From contig DHUU01000003.1 of the NCBI GenBank assembly GCA_002409325.1, forward strand, positions 1 to 64,000: a stretch of DNA of 64,000 nt. The letters are read 5' to 3'. The notes under the pieces were generated by a model. That model did no database searches. It was not told the origin of the DNA and was given only the letters and a program-made list of their open reading frames with translations. Position 1 is the first letter of the stretch; each line of letters begins with the position of its first letter. The stretch is from Bacteroidales bacterium UBA5226 (GTDB taxonomy: Bacteria; Bacteroidota; Bacteroidia; Bacteroidales; UBA932). Below are positions 26,501-34,961 of this stretch, piece after piece. Position numbers and translations under genes: made by a program.

Positions 26501-27841
26501 ATGAAAAAGACACTGATAATTCTTAGCTTTATGACGATCTTAGCAGGTGGTTGCACGTCCCGGGCGCAACAGGAAATCCATCCCCAATGGATCCGCAATG
26601 CCGCAATTTACGAAGTCAACACACGACAGATAACTCCGGAGGGCACATTCAGTGCATTATCCGGCCTGTTACCCGGTTTAAGGGAAATGGGCGTGGATGT
26701 ATTGTGGTTTATGCCCATTTATCCCATAGGCAGCCAGGGCAGGAAAGGAACGCTGGGTTCCTATTACTCCATAAAGGATTACGGGGCTGTGAATCCTGAA
26801 TTCGGGACACTGGATGATTTCTCCCGCCTGGTGGAACAGGCACACGGACTGGGCATGAAAGTCATCCTGGATTGGGTTGCAGCCCATACATCCCGTGATG
26901 CCGTATGGCTGGACCAGGAAGACTGGTATATCAGAAGACCGGACGGAACGCCGGAATTCCTCTACGACTGGTCCGACGTGGCACGTCTCAACTATCAGAG
27001 CCAGCCCATGCGTCAGGCAATGCTCGAAAAAATGCTTTTCTGGCTGGAAGAGGTAAATGTTGATGGATTCCGTTGTGATATGGCCGACCTAAGCCCCGTG
27101 GATTTCTGGGAGTGGGCTGTACCCCAACTACGTAAGGCCAAACCGGATATTTTTATGCTGGCCGAGTCGGAGAATCCGGTCAATACCCAGAAAGCCTTTA
27201 ATGCCTATTATGCCTGGAAACTGCACCACACCATGAACAGTGTCGCAAAGGGAGAGAAGAATGCAGACAGCCTGAGGCTATGTCTGGACCAGATGGCCCG
27301 TGATTTCGGCCGCAATCCTATCCCCTTGCTTTTTACCTCCAACCACGATGAAAATTCCTGGAGTGGTACCGAGTTTGAACGGATGGGAGAAGCTGTTTTT
27401 CAAATGGCGGCATTCTCCTTTGTGCTGCCCGGGGTTCCTTTGATATATACAGGACAGGAAGTGGGCAACACAAAACGCCTTGCTTTTTTTGAGAAAGATA
27501 CCCTGCAGCCACACCAAAGTGAGCTGTTTACAGATTTTTACTCCCGTCTTATTACATTCCGCAAGGCCTCCCATGCCCTGCAAGTGCCTCCTTACGGCGG
27601 TCTATTACAAGAAGTACCCCATTCAGGCCCCTCCTGCCTCTTTGCATTTACCCGCGAAGCTGAAGGTAACCAAGTGCTTGCACTGTTCAATTTTTCCAGC
27701 CAGCCGGTTTCTTTCCAGCTGACCGGCTCTCAGACAGAAGGCACATACACAGACTGGAATGGTGCAGACCAATATTCTATTGATGCGCGCTTGAACTGGG
27801 ATCTTGAACCATACGGATACCGACTACTCACATTAGAATGA
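26501..27841 (+). CDS. Compact GH13 alpha-amylase family lipoprotein
   Basis: This 446-residue enzyme is little more than a signal peptide (lipobox LAGGC) and a GH13 barrel starting around residue 35 (AAIYEVNTRQI). The catalytic Asp is in DGFRCDMADLSP, the Glu in MLAESENP and the third Asp in TSNHDENSW. A short C-terminal beta domain closes it. The sequence after the lipid Cys (TSRAQQE) lacks an acidic export signal, so a periplasmic location is plausible. It would trim maltodextrins after SusC import. Lies 10 bases after the preceding GH13 gene. Confidence 0.87.
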   Translation: MKKTLIILSFMTILAGGCTSRAQQEIHPQWIRNAAIYEVNTRQITPEGTFSALSGLLPGLREMGVDVLWFMPIYPIGSQGRKGTLGSYYSIKDYGAVNPEFGTLDDFSRLVEQAHGLGMKVILDWVAAHTSRDAVWLDQEDWYIRRPDGTPEFLYDWSDVARLNYQSQPMRQAMLEKMLFWLEEVNVDGFRCDMADLSPVDFWEWAVPQLRKAKPDIFMLAESENPVNTQKAFNAYYAWKLHHTMNSVAKGEKNADSLRLCLDQMARDFGRNPIPLLFTSNHDENSWSGTEFERMGEAVFQMAAFSFVLPGVPLIYTGQEVGNTKRLAFFEKDTLQPHQSELFTDFYSRLITFRKASHALQVPPYGGLLQEVPHSGPSCLFAFTREAEGNQVLALFNFSSQPVSFQLTGSQTEGTYTDWNGADQYSIDARLNWDLEPYGYRLLTLE

Positions 27842-27845
27842 TGCT

Positions 27846-29684
27846 ATGAAACGGACTTTGTTAATACTGACAGCCCTTTTGGCAACGATAACCACAGCCA
27901 GTGCAATGAAAACCCCCAAACCTGAAGTGTACCGTATTGAACCTCCTTGCTGGTGGACGGGCATGGAAACACCGCTGCAGCTGATGGTCTATGGATCTTC
28001 GCTGGGAGAGGGGAGCGTAAGTTGCCCGGACGGGGGCATAATAATTGACGCAATTCACAAAGCAGACAGTCCCAACTACCTGTTCCTGGATATAACCATC
28101 CCAGCGGGTGCCCGTGCCGGCGACTACACATTCCAATGGACAAACGGCAGGCAGAAACTGAGTTTTGTCTATACCCTGCATGAAAGGACAGCGGGTTCGG
28201 CCAGGCGGTCCGGACTTTCTCCCTCGGATGTGCTTTACCTGCTTATGCCTGACCGGTTTATTAACGCAGATCCAGACAACGATTCCACTCCCTGCACGGC
28301 TGAAAAAGCGAATCCTCAAGATGATTACGGGCGCATGGGCGGGGACCTGGAAGGGATCCGCATGAGTCTGGATTATCTTTCAGAGCTTGGGGTTACATCT
28401 GTCTGGCCCACCCCGGTTACCCTGGATAACGAACCGGCAGCGTCGTACCACGGTTACGCCTGTGCCGATTATTATCAGATTGACCCACGCCTGGGAACCA
28501 ATGAGTCGTACAGGGAACTGACCAGGGAAGCAGCAGCCAGAGGCATATCATTCCTGCAGGATATTGTTCCCAACCATTGCGGCACAGCCCACTGGTGGAT
28601 GAAAGACCTTCCTTATAAGGACTGGATTCACGTTTTTGATACTTTTACGCGATCCAATTATGCCATGACTACGCATATGGATCCCCACGCAGCGGACGTT
28701 GACCGCGCTTTGTGTGTACAGGGTTGGTTTGACAACTCCATGCCCGATATGAATCTGAAAAATCCGTTTTTATTACAATATTTTATCCAGGTAACCGTCT
28801 GGTGGATGGAATATGCCAGCCTGGCTGGAGTCAGGATAGATACGTATCCCTATTCAGATGAGAAAGCCATCTCTTCCTACACGGCTGCCCTGAGAAAGGA
28901 ATACCCCAATGCAACCGTGCTGGCCGAATGCTGGTTCAACCATCCCCAGCAGGTATCCTACTGGGAGCGGGGACCCTGGCCCAGCGGCCCTACGGTGATG
29001 GATTTTCCCCTGATGGGAGAAATTTCTCACGCTTTCAGAGAGGATACTAATCCCGGGTGGGGACAGGGTATGGTCCGGCTTTATAACGTGATTTCCAACG
29101 ATTTCTTATATAAAAATCCCAACGAACTGCTGGTTTTTGGCGAGAATCATGATGTCAACCGCTTGTACGAGATGCTGGGCCGCAATCCGGAAAAATTGAA
29201 GATGGCCTATACTTTTCTTGCAACCACCCGTGGAATTCCTCAGATTTATTATGGGTCCGAGGTCCTTTTGGCTGCCCGCGACAGCCGAAAGCTGGGTCAC
29301 GGAGAAGAAAGAATCCCCATGCCCTCCCGGGTGCTAACAGCAGCAGGCCGGGATCCTCTGGAAGAAAATGTATTCAGTTACATATCCCGGTTGCTAACCT
29401 GGAGGAAAACATCCCCGACTGTGCAAACAGGCAGGTTGCTTCATTTTCTGCCCCGGTACGATGAAAACATGTACGTATATTTCAGAATACTGGACAACGA
29501 ATGTGTGATGGTGATGATCAATAACGGCAACCAATCCGTTCCGGTTGACTGGCCAAGGTATGCAGAAGGCCTCGGTAAAGCTTCGGTGGGAACTGAAGTA
29601 ATGAGCGGCAGGGAAATTACAGTGGGTCAGCCCCTGGAGGTACCGGCTCAAACCGCAATTTTCTTTACCTTTGCGGGTATATGA
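27846..29684 (+). CDS. susA: SusA-like periplasmic neopullulanase / cyclomaltodextrinase (GH13)
   Basis: This 612-residue enzyme has a plain signal peptide (cut after TTASA) and no lipobox, so it is soluble in the periplasm. An N-terminal cyclomaltodextrinase-type beta domain (about 25-120) precedes the barrel (VLYLLMPDRFINAD). Catalytic residues lie in AGVRIDTYPYSD (Asp), LAECWF (Glu) and GENHDVNR (Asp). It matches the SusA type, which converts imported oligosaccharides to smaller sugars for the permease. The stop overlaps the next start by 4 bases (ATGA). Confidence 0.9.
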   Translation: MKRTLLILTALLATITTASAMKTPKPEVYRIEPPCWWTGMETPLQLMVYGSSLGEGSVSCPDGGIIIDAIHKADSPNYLFLDITIPAGARAGDYTFQWTNGRQKLSFVYTLHERTAGSARRSGLSPSDVLYLLMPDRFINADPDNDSTPCTAEKANPQDDYGRMGGDLEGIRMSLDYLSELGVTSVWPTPVTLDNEPAASYHGYACADYYQIDPRLGTNESYRELTREAAARGISFLQDIVPNHCGTAHWWMKDLPYKDWIHVFDTFTRSNYAMTTHMDPHAADVDRALCVQGWFDNSMPDMNLKNPFLLQYFIQVTVWWMEYASLAGVRIDTYPYSDEKAISSYTAALRKEYPNATVLAECWFNHPQQVSYWERGPWPSGPTVMDFPLMGEISHAFREDTNPGWGQGMVRLYNVISNDFLYKNPNELLVFGENHDVNRLYEMLGRNPEKLKMAYTFLATTRGIPQIYYGSEVLLAARDSRKLGHGEERIPMPSRVLTAAGRDPLEENVFSYISRLLTWRKTSPTVQTGRLLHFLPRYDENMYVYFRILDNECVMVMINNGNQSVPVDWPRYAEGLGKASVGTEVMSGREITVGQPLEVPAQTAIFFTFAGI

Positions 29685-30298
29685 GAAATGCGCTGACCTT
29701 ACTATGCCTGATAATATTGTTACCTGCCTGTAAAAACGGGATAAAACGGATACCGGCAGATGATTTTCAGCTGGTACTCAGGGATATGTTTATGACAGAC
29801 CTGATCCTGGAGCGCGACGGGACCTTAAACCGCCTGGCCGATTCCACCCTGGTCTATCCTCCAATCCTTGAAAAATCCGGCTATACTTCAGAACAGTTCC
29901 TGGCTACGATGGATTATTATTCAACCAGACCATCGCGTTTCAAATCCATACTGGTCAGGCTGCGCAAATCCCTTGACCAGGAAAGGGAGCAGTTTAACGA
30001 ACAATTGACTTACAAGGAACAACAGAAAGCACTAATAGAGCGTTTCAAGGGTTGGCTGAGCGATACCGTTCCCAACAGGCACGATCTGGTCCTTAAACAG
30101 TCGCTGCGGCAGATACTGCCTTACGATCCTGCCCGGGAACAAGTCTGGCGCATGGATAGGGATTCTTTGTTTAAAGAAAAACCGCTACGCGTTCTCCCGG
30201 TTATTGATACAATGTCCGGTCGCGATTCCATCCCGCTCTACCTGGATCGTCCCAAACCATTCAAACCCCGGGGACTGATTAACATCAAGCTGGATTGA
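29681..30298 (+). CDS. DUF4296 lipoprotein
   Basis: This 205-residue protein has a lipoprotein signal (LLPAC) and the helical DUF4296 core found across Bacteroidota, with segments DDFQLVLRDMFMTDLIL and ILEKSGYTSEQFLATMDYY. Function is unknown. The family is usually a separate housekeeping-type gene. Here it overlaps the neopullulanase gene by 4 bases and ends 1 base before the radical SAM gene, so it joins the starch operon to unrelated genes. Confidence 0.82.
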   Translation: MRNALTLLCLIILLPACKNGIKRIPADDFQLVLRDMFMTDLILERDGTLNRLADSTLVYPPILEKSGYTSEQFLATMDYYSTRPSRFKSILVRLRKSLDQEREQFNEQLTYKEQQKALIERFKGWLSDTVPNRHDLVLKQSLRQILPYDPAREQVWRMDRDSLFKEKPLRVLPVIDTMSGRDSIPLYLDRPKPFKPRGLINIKLD

Positions 30299-30299
30299 T

Positions 30300-31091
30300 A
30301 TGGAAAAAAGGGTTTTTACCAGTCCGGTTTTTGGCCCGATACACAGCAGACGCCTTGGTTCCAGCCTGGGAATCAATCTAATGCCAGCATCCCGAAAGGT
30401 GTGCAATTTCAATTGTATTTATTGTGAATGCGGATGGAACCCGGAACCCCTGCAGCAGGGAAAAAAAGAGGGTTCCCTGATGCCCGGGCGTGATACCGTG
30501 GCCCTTGCCCTGGAAGAAAAGCTACGTATGCTGGCAAAAGAGGGGAAAGCTCCGGATGCGATAACTTTCTCGGGCAACGGAGAACCTACATTGCATCCCG
30601 ATTTTTCAGGGATCGTACAGGATACAATGGCCCTGAAAAACAAGTGGAGCCCCGGCACAAAGGTTTGTGTGTTATCCAACTCGGCAAATCTGGACAAAAA
30701 AGGCGTTATGGAAGGGTTGATGCTATCCGATTTGAGGATCATGAAGATTGACTCGGCCATTGAAAAAACGCTCAGGTTAATTAACAATCCCGAAGGGGGT
30801 TATTCCCTGGAACGGACGGTGTCGCTGCTCAAAAGGTTCGGGGGTGATTTTACCCTGCAGACCTTGTTTCTGACCGGAAGTGTTGATGGAAAAATAGTGG
30901 ATAATACAACGGCACAAGAGCTGGAAGCCTGGTACGATCTGGCAGAAGAACTTAAACCACGGCAGGTGATGCTTTACACCCTGGACAGGCAGACGCCGGC
31001 TCCCGGGTTACATAAGTGCCCGGCAGAAAAGCTTTATTCCATTGCCCGGGTGCTCAAAGACAAGGGAACAGACGTTATTATTGCAGGATAA
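30300..31091 (+). CDS. Radical SAM protein, function unknown
   Basis: This 263-residue cytosolic protein has the radical SAM cluster motif C35, C39, C42 (CNFNCIYC) and the SAM-binding GNGEP segment (TFSGNGEPTLHP). The N-terminal stretch FGPIHSRRLGSSLGINLMP is shared by a widespread uncharacterised bacterial radical SAM group with a distant likeness to TYW1-type enzymes. No SPASM or auxiliary cluster region is visible. It lies 6 bases before dtd, which may hint at a tRNA- or translation-related role, but that is weak. Confidence 0.8.
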   Translation: MEKRVFTSPVFGPIHSRRLGSSLGINLMPASRKVCNFNCIYCECGWNPEPLQQGKKEGSLMPGRDTVALALEEKLRMLAKEGKAPDAITFSGNGEPTLHPDFSGIVQDTMALKNKWSPGTKVCVLSNSANLDKKGVMEGLMLSDLRIMKIDSAIEKTLRLINNPEGGYSLERTVSLLKRFGGDFTLQTLFLTGSVDGKIVDNTTAQELEAWYDLAEELKPRQVMLYTLDRQTPAPGLHKCPAEKLYSIARVLKDKGTDVIIAG

Positions 31092-31097
31092 GGGATT

Positions 31098-31550
31098 ATG
31101 AGAACAGTCATCCAGCGGGTAAAGGAAGCCTCGGTCTTTATTGACGGAACCAGAAAAGCTGCCATTGGGGCGGGTTTGCTGATACTGGCCGGATTTGAAC
31201 CATCCGACAGTGGGGAAGACCTGGATTGGATGGTGCGCAAGATCACGAATCTAAGAATTTTTGACGATTCCCGGGGCGTAATGAACCTATCTGTGATGCA
31301 GGCACGGGGGCAGTTGCTGGTGGTCAGCCAATTCACCCTGCATGCCTCTACGCGAAAAGGGAACCGTCCTTCCTACATAAAAGCGGCAGTGCCGGAAATT
31401 GCCGTACCGTTATATGAATCTTTTTGCATGAGGCTGGAAGATCTCTCCGGGATAGACGTCCAAACAGGGGTTTTTGGTGCAACAATGGAAGTGAAATTGA
31501 CCAACGACGGTCCCGTTACAATTATCATAGACAGTAAAAACAAAGAATAA
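31098..31550 (+). CDS. dtd: D-aminoacyl-tRNA deacylase
   Basis: This 150-residue homodimeric enzyme removes D-amino acids, and glycine from tRNA-Ala, to protect translation. Both family signatures are present: SQFTL (about residue 78) and the cross-subunit GPVTI near the C-terminus. Length is normal. It starts 6 bases after the radical SAM gene and ends 1 base before deoC, so all three are one transcript. Confidence 0.95.
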   Translation: MRTVIQRVKEASVFIDGTRKAAIGAGLLILAGFEPSDSGEDLDWMVRKITNLRIFDDSRGVMNLSVMQARGQLLVVSQFTLHASTRKGNRPSYIKAAVPEIAVPLYESFCMRLEDLSGIDVQTGVFGATMEVKLTNDGPVTIIIDSKNKE

Positions 31551-31551
31551 T

Positions 31552-32325
31552 ATGGAAAAGCTTAAACAGTGTTTCAGCTTTATTGACCTGACCACCCTGA
31601 ACGCCACCGACACCCGGTCCAGGGGCAGGTTGTTTGCAGAGAATGTGAACCGGTTTGCCAGGGAATATCCCCAAATGCCTCATGTGGCTGCCATTTGTGT
31701 GTATCCTGCATTGATCCAGGCTGTCAGGGAAACCTTGCAGGTACCGGGTGTTTCCATAGCAGCGGTTGGAGGAGGTTTTCCTGCCTCACAAACTTTTTCC
31801 CGTATCAAGGAACTGGAGTGTGCCCTTTGTGTGGAACAAGGAGCAGACGAAGTGGATATTGTTTTGTCGCTGAATTATTTCTTTTCCGGAGAATATGAAA
31901 TTGTTGCCACAGAGATAAGGAATATTCGCCAGGCTATAGGCAAGGGAACCCATCTGAAGGTCATCCTGGAAACCGGAGCCCTGAGAACAGAAGAGAATAT
32001 CCGAAAAGCATCGTTTCTGGCCATGGAAAACGGGGCCGATTTCATAAAGACTTCCACAGGCAAAATGGAACCTGCCGCAACACCTTTTGCTGCCCGCATC
32101 ATGTGCCAGTGCATAGCCGAGTATTACCAGCAGACGCACACCAGGGTAGGGTTCAAGCCGGCCGGTGGGATCGTGACTTCTGACCAGGCACTTGAATATT
32201 ATGACATTGTAAACCAGATACTGGGACCAGAATGGTTGCATCCTTCGCTGTTCCGGATAGGAGCAAGCCGTCTTGCAAATAATTTATTGAAAGATATCTT
32301 TTCGCAAGATCTTGTGTTTTTTTAG
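31552..32325 (+). CDS. deoC: Deoxyribose-phosphate aldolase
   Basis: This 257-residue cytosolic TIM-barrel enzyme splits 2-deoxyribose-5-phosphate into glyceraldehyde-3-phosphate and acetaldehyde in deoxynucleoside breakdown. The Schiff-base lysine lies in FIKTSTGK. The Asp of the barrel (ADEVDIVLS) and the phosphate-binding GFKPAGG are also visible. The tRNA-Leu promoter -33 box overlaps the last codons of this gene. Confidence 0.94.
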   Translation: MEKLKQCFSFIDLTTLNATDTRSRGRLFAENVNRFAREYPQMPHVAAICVYPALIQAVRETLQVPGVSIAAVGGGFPASQTFSRIKELECALCVEQGADEVDIVLSLNYFFSGEYEIVATEIRNIRQAIGKGTHLKVILETGALRTEENIRKASFLAMENGADFIKTSTGKMEPAATPFAARIMCQCIAEYYQQTHTRVGFKPAGGIVTSDQALEYYDIVNQILGPEWLHPSLFRIGASRLANNLLKDIFSQDLVFF

Positions 32326-32341
32326 TTTTTGTCTATCTTTG
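32312..32341 (+). promoter_or_regulatory. Promoter of tRNA-Leu with -33 and -7 boxes
   Basis: TTG at 32312-32314 and TATCTTTG at 32334-32341 are separated by 19 bases, matching the Bacteroidota primary sigma consensus. The -33 box lies inside the end of deoC and the stop codon falls in the spacer. The tRNA begins 18 bases after the -7 box. Confidence 0.8.
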
Positions 32342-32359
32342 CAGACCCTGAGAAGAAAC

Positions 32360-32446
<87 letters not shown>

Positions 32447-32448
32447 AG

Positions 32449-32478
32449 AGCAGAAAAGAAATTTTCTGCTTTTTTTAT
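32449..32478 (+). terminator. Rho-independent terminator after tRNA-Leu
   Basis: AGCAGAAAA (32449-32457) pairs with TTTTCTGCT (32462-32470) around a GAAA loop and is followed by seven T. It sits 3 bases past the tRNA 3' end. Confidence 0.9.
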
Positions 32479-32512
32479 TTTCTGACCAAGTGAAATGAAA
32501 TCCTATTTACTC

Positions 32513-32520
32513 TATATTTG
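32513..32520 (+). promoter_or_regulatory. -7 box for the TPR regulator gene
   Basis: TATATTTG is a perfect TAnnTTTG match, 21 bases before the ATG at 32542 and just after the tRNA-Leu terminator. No TTG is found at the ideal -33 distance. Confidence 0.5.
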
Positions 32521-32541
32521 TGCTTCACGTCTGTAGATAGC

Positions 32542-34251
32542 ATGAAAAAGTTTTATTCTTTCCTGTTGCTGGCCATAATTCTGGCAGGGTGCCGTTCGGA
32601 ATCCCGAGTGAATCAGCTTTTTCTGTCTTCTGTTGACAGCATGATGAACCAGAACCCGGACATAGCCTATACTGCACTCAAGGATATATCCTGGGGGAAG
32701 ATCAAGACACGGCGCAACAGGGCTTACTATGCCCTGCTGCTAACTCAGGCACGCCACAAGAACTTCATACCCCTGCGCAACGATTCCCTCATAAATGTTG
32801 CCGTGAACTATTTCAGGGGTCAGCGCGATCAGGAAAAATACGCCCGGGCCCTCCTCTATAAAGGCATTTGCATTGAAGAAATGAACGATCCCCAAAAGGC
32901 CATCGAGGTATACGCCGAGGCAGAAAAGGTAGCCCTTGGCACCACCGACTACCTGACCACCGGGCTTATCAACTCGCAGATGGCCTGGCTATATCAGGAT
33001 ATGTATATAGAAAACCAGGCGGATATTGAACGGTTTAAAAAAGCCAGGGAATACTTTCGCCTGGCAGGCCACAAGAAAAATGAATACTCGGTAACCAGCC
33101 TGTTGGGGCAAAAATACCGTTCCACTTCCCAGCTTGACAGTGCATACTATTATTTGGGAAACGCTTTGGAGATTGCCAGGGAAATGCAAGACAGTGTGGC
33201 TTTATTCCATAATTACTCTCTTTTGGCCAGTACTTACCTGATTGATGAGGACTACGTTCATGCTAAGGAATTTGCTTTGTACGTCATAAAGAATCATGGA
33301 AACATACCTATCCCTGACCAAACATTTCATTGTCTGAGCCGGTCTTATGCCCGCCTGGGAAAAACGGATTCGGCACGATATTTTTATGAACAAATCCTTA
33401 ACAGTTCAGAACCCAATACAAAACACAGCCAGTTAATTACCCTGGCAGAAATCCTTAAAGCCGAGCACAACTTCAAGGCGGCGTTGCTATATACTGAACG
33501 TTCACGTCGTCTGGCCGATTCCATAATTGACGAATCCCGCCGGATGGACCTCTACGAAATTGAAAACCGCTACAACAACCAGCGCTTGGAAAACATCAAC
33601 CAAAGGCTGGAATACCGTACACGGGTAAATCATTACATTATTATACTTATCAGCCTGGTTGCCATTATGATCTCTATTGTATTCTGCGTGGTCATTGACC
33701 GTAAGCACCGGGACATCAACGAAAAGATTTCTTTCATAGAGCAGCTCAAAACAGAGTCAGCACTATACAACAATACACTGCTGGAAAAGCTGGACAAACA
33801 GAATATGGTGGAAATACAGTTGAAAGAGGCCCTTGAAAAACGAATCCAGACCATCCGTGAACTGATTGATGTATCGTACCGCTACGGAGGGGTGCCCGAT
33901 GCTTTTGTCAAACACTTTAACAAAACGCTGAATATTAACCGGTTAAGCGAAGGCGCCCTGGACGATCTGAGTGATGTAGTGAACGCCAAGTACGACGGGG
34001 TCATAGATTACCTGCAGGAAAAGCACACCGATCTGAACACAGATGACATCAACCTGATCTGCTTGCTTTGCTGCGGATTCTCTGCTACCGAAATGAGTGT
34101 TTTCTACAACCACAGTAACGGCAAATCCATCTATTCCCGCAAAAGGCGCCTGGCTTTGAAAATTGGACTTGACATCTCTCTGGACGAATATGTAGCCATG
34201 AGCCTACATTACTGCAATACCCAGAAAGAACACTATCTGGCTGAAAGTTAG
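32542..34251 (+). CDS. TPR-containing membrane regulator with C-terminal helical DNA-binding-like region
   Basis: The ATG at 32542 gives 569 residues. It starts with a signal peptide bearing a lipobox (IILAGC). Tandem TPR repeats (about 60-340) come next, then one transmembrane helix (about 364-386, IIILISLVAIMISIVFCVVI), a coiled coil (390-440) and a C-terminal helical region (about 498-545). The last contains INLICLLCCGFSATEMSVF and a basic YSRKRRLALKIG helix, similar to the HTH-like ends of other Bacteroidales TPR regulators. The likely layout is TPRs in the periplasm and a cytosolic output domain. Ligand and target genes are unknown. The exported-protein and pseudo-rSAM genes downstream are candidates. 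Confidence 0.72.
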   Translation: MKKFYSFLLLAIILAGCRSESRVNQLFLSSVDSMMNQNPDIAYTALKDISWGKIKTRRNRAYYALLLTQARHKNFIPLRNDSLINVAVNYFRGQRDQEKYARALLYKGICIEEMNDPQKAIEVYAEAEKVALGTTDYLTTGLINSQMAWLYQDMYIENQADIERFKKAREYFRLAGHKKNEYSVTSLLGQKYRSTSQLDSAYYYLGNALEIAREMQDSVALFHNYSLLASTYLIDEDYVHAKEFALYVIKNHGNIPIPDQTFHCLSRSYARLGKTDSARYFYEQILNSSEPNTKHSQLITLAEILKAEHNFKAALLYTERSRRLADSIIDESRRMDLYEIENRYNNQRLENINQRLEYRTRVNHYIIILISLVAIMISIVFCVVIDRKHRDINEKISFIEQLKTESALYNNTLLEKLDKQNMVEIQLKEALEKRIQTIRELIDVSYRYGGVPDAFVKHFNKTLNINRLSEGALDDLSDVVNAKYDGVIDYLQEKHTDLNTDDINLICLLCCGFSATEMSVFYNHSNGKSIYSRKRRLALKIGLDISLDEYVAMSLHYCNTQKEHYLAES

Positions 34252-34434
34252 ACGATTAAAATAAAGCTCTGATAAACAGACAGTTATGCATGGTTTTTTC
34301 ATGCTGACTTTTACGTTTTATAACATACTGTAAATCAGGCGTATAAAAATACGATGCTGACCAAATTCCTCACGTTTTCATGGACTTTATTGTTTAAAAG
34401 CCTTTATCTTTGTAATAATTCAAAATATGCAGCT
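34252..34434 (+). other. 183-base gap between the TPR gene and the exported protein gene
   Basis: No gene longer than about 15 codons is seen. A small hairpin GCATG/CATGC (near 34288-34304) lies 40 bases past the TPR stop. I looked here for a precursor peptide for the pseudo-rSAM protein and found none. Confidence 0.4.
34405..34412 (+). promoter_or_regulatory. -7 box for the exported-protein / pseudo-rSAM genes
   Basis: TATCTTTG is a full TAnnTTTG match, 22 bases before the ATG at 34435. No convincing -33 TTG is at the right spacing. It suggests that the three genes up to 36540 can be transcribed apart from the TPR gene. Confidence 0.5.
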
Positions 34435-34878
34435 ATGAGGACAAGACACATTTTATTATTTGCTTTAGTACTTTTAGTAAGTTTTCCAATTTCGTTAATC
34501 TCACAAGACCATAGTGTTATTGTTGAGATGAATGAAAAAGGTCCTACCACTCCAAAACCAAGGAGCCAGAAAGGCTTTTCCTCATCGGCTTATCAGAATT
34601 CAAGCAAGATTGATAAGAATGCCCCCTGCGTCTGGGTAGACCTGGATAAAAAGGAACTATGCATCCGTATATTGCATGAGGGGCCAGACTGTCGGCTGAT
34701 CTTTGCCAATGATAATGAATCGTTTTATTTACAGGAAACTATTGCAACAGGCTGGGTAATAAACTCTTATCAGCTATCGGGGATGGAAAAACCGGGACGG
34801 TATACCATAACGGTGCTGACTCCTGAAAAATGCTACCAGGGAAATCTTATTTACAACCCATCCAACTCTACCCTGTAA
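34435..34878 (+). CDS. Small exported protein, DUF3244-like C-terminal fold
   Basis: The ATG at 34435 gives 147 residues with a signal peptide (MRTRHILLFALVLLVSFPIS). A longer reading from 34354 would bury it. The mature protein has a polar stretch with a PTTPKPRSQ segment. A beta-rich half follows, ending LSGMEKPGRYTITVLTPE, which resembles the small exported DUF3244 family; I am not certain of that. It carries four cysteines in the mature part (in APCVW, ELCIR, PDCRL and EKCYQ). The neighbour 84 bases downstream is a pseudo-rSAM-type protein, so modification of this protein is a possibility worth testing, but nothing in the sequence proves it. Confidence 0.6.
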   Translation: MRTRHILLFALVLLVSFPISLISQDHSVIVEMNEKGPTTPKPRSQKGFSSSAYQNSSKIDKNAPCVWVDLDKKELCIRILHEGPDCRLIFANDNESFYLQETIATGWVINSYQLSGMEKPGRYTITVLTPEKCYQGNLIYNPSNSTL

Positions 34879-34961
34879 TTTTCTAATCAGAAAAAATAAC
34901 TATTGTTTTTTCCGGCATTCATAATGTACCGTAATACCTTTTTCATATCTTTTGCGTAAAC

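Noticed and set aside
34252..34961. Hidden precursor peptide for the pseudo-rSAM protein
   Set aside because: Gaps at 34252-34434 and 34879-34961 contain no plausible short gene with a GG or similar leader motif.
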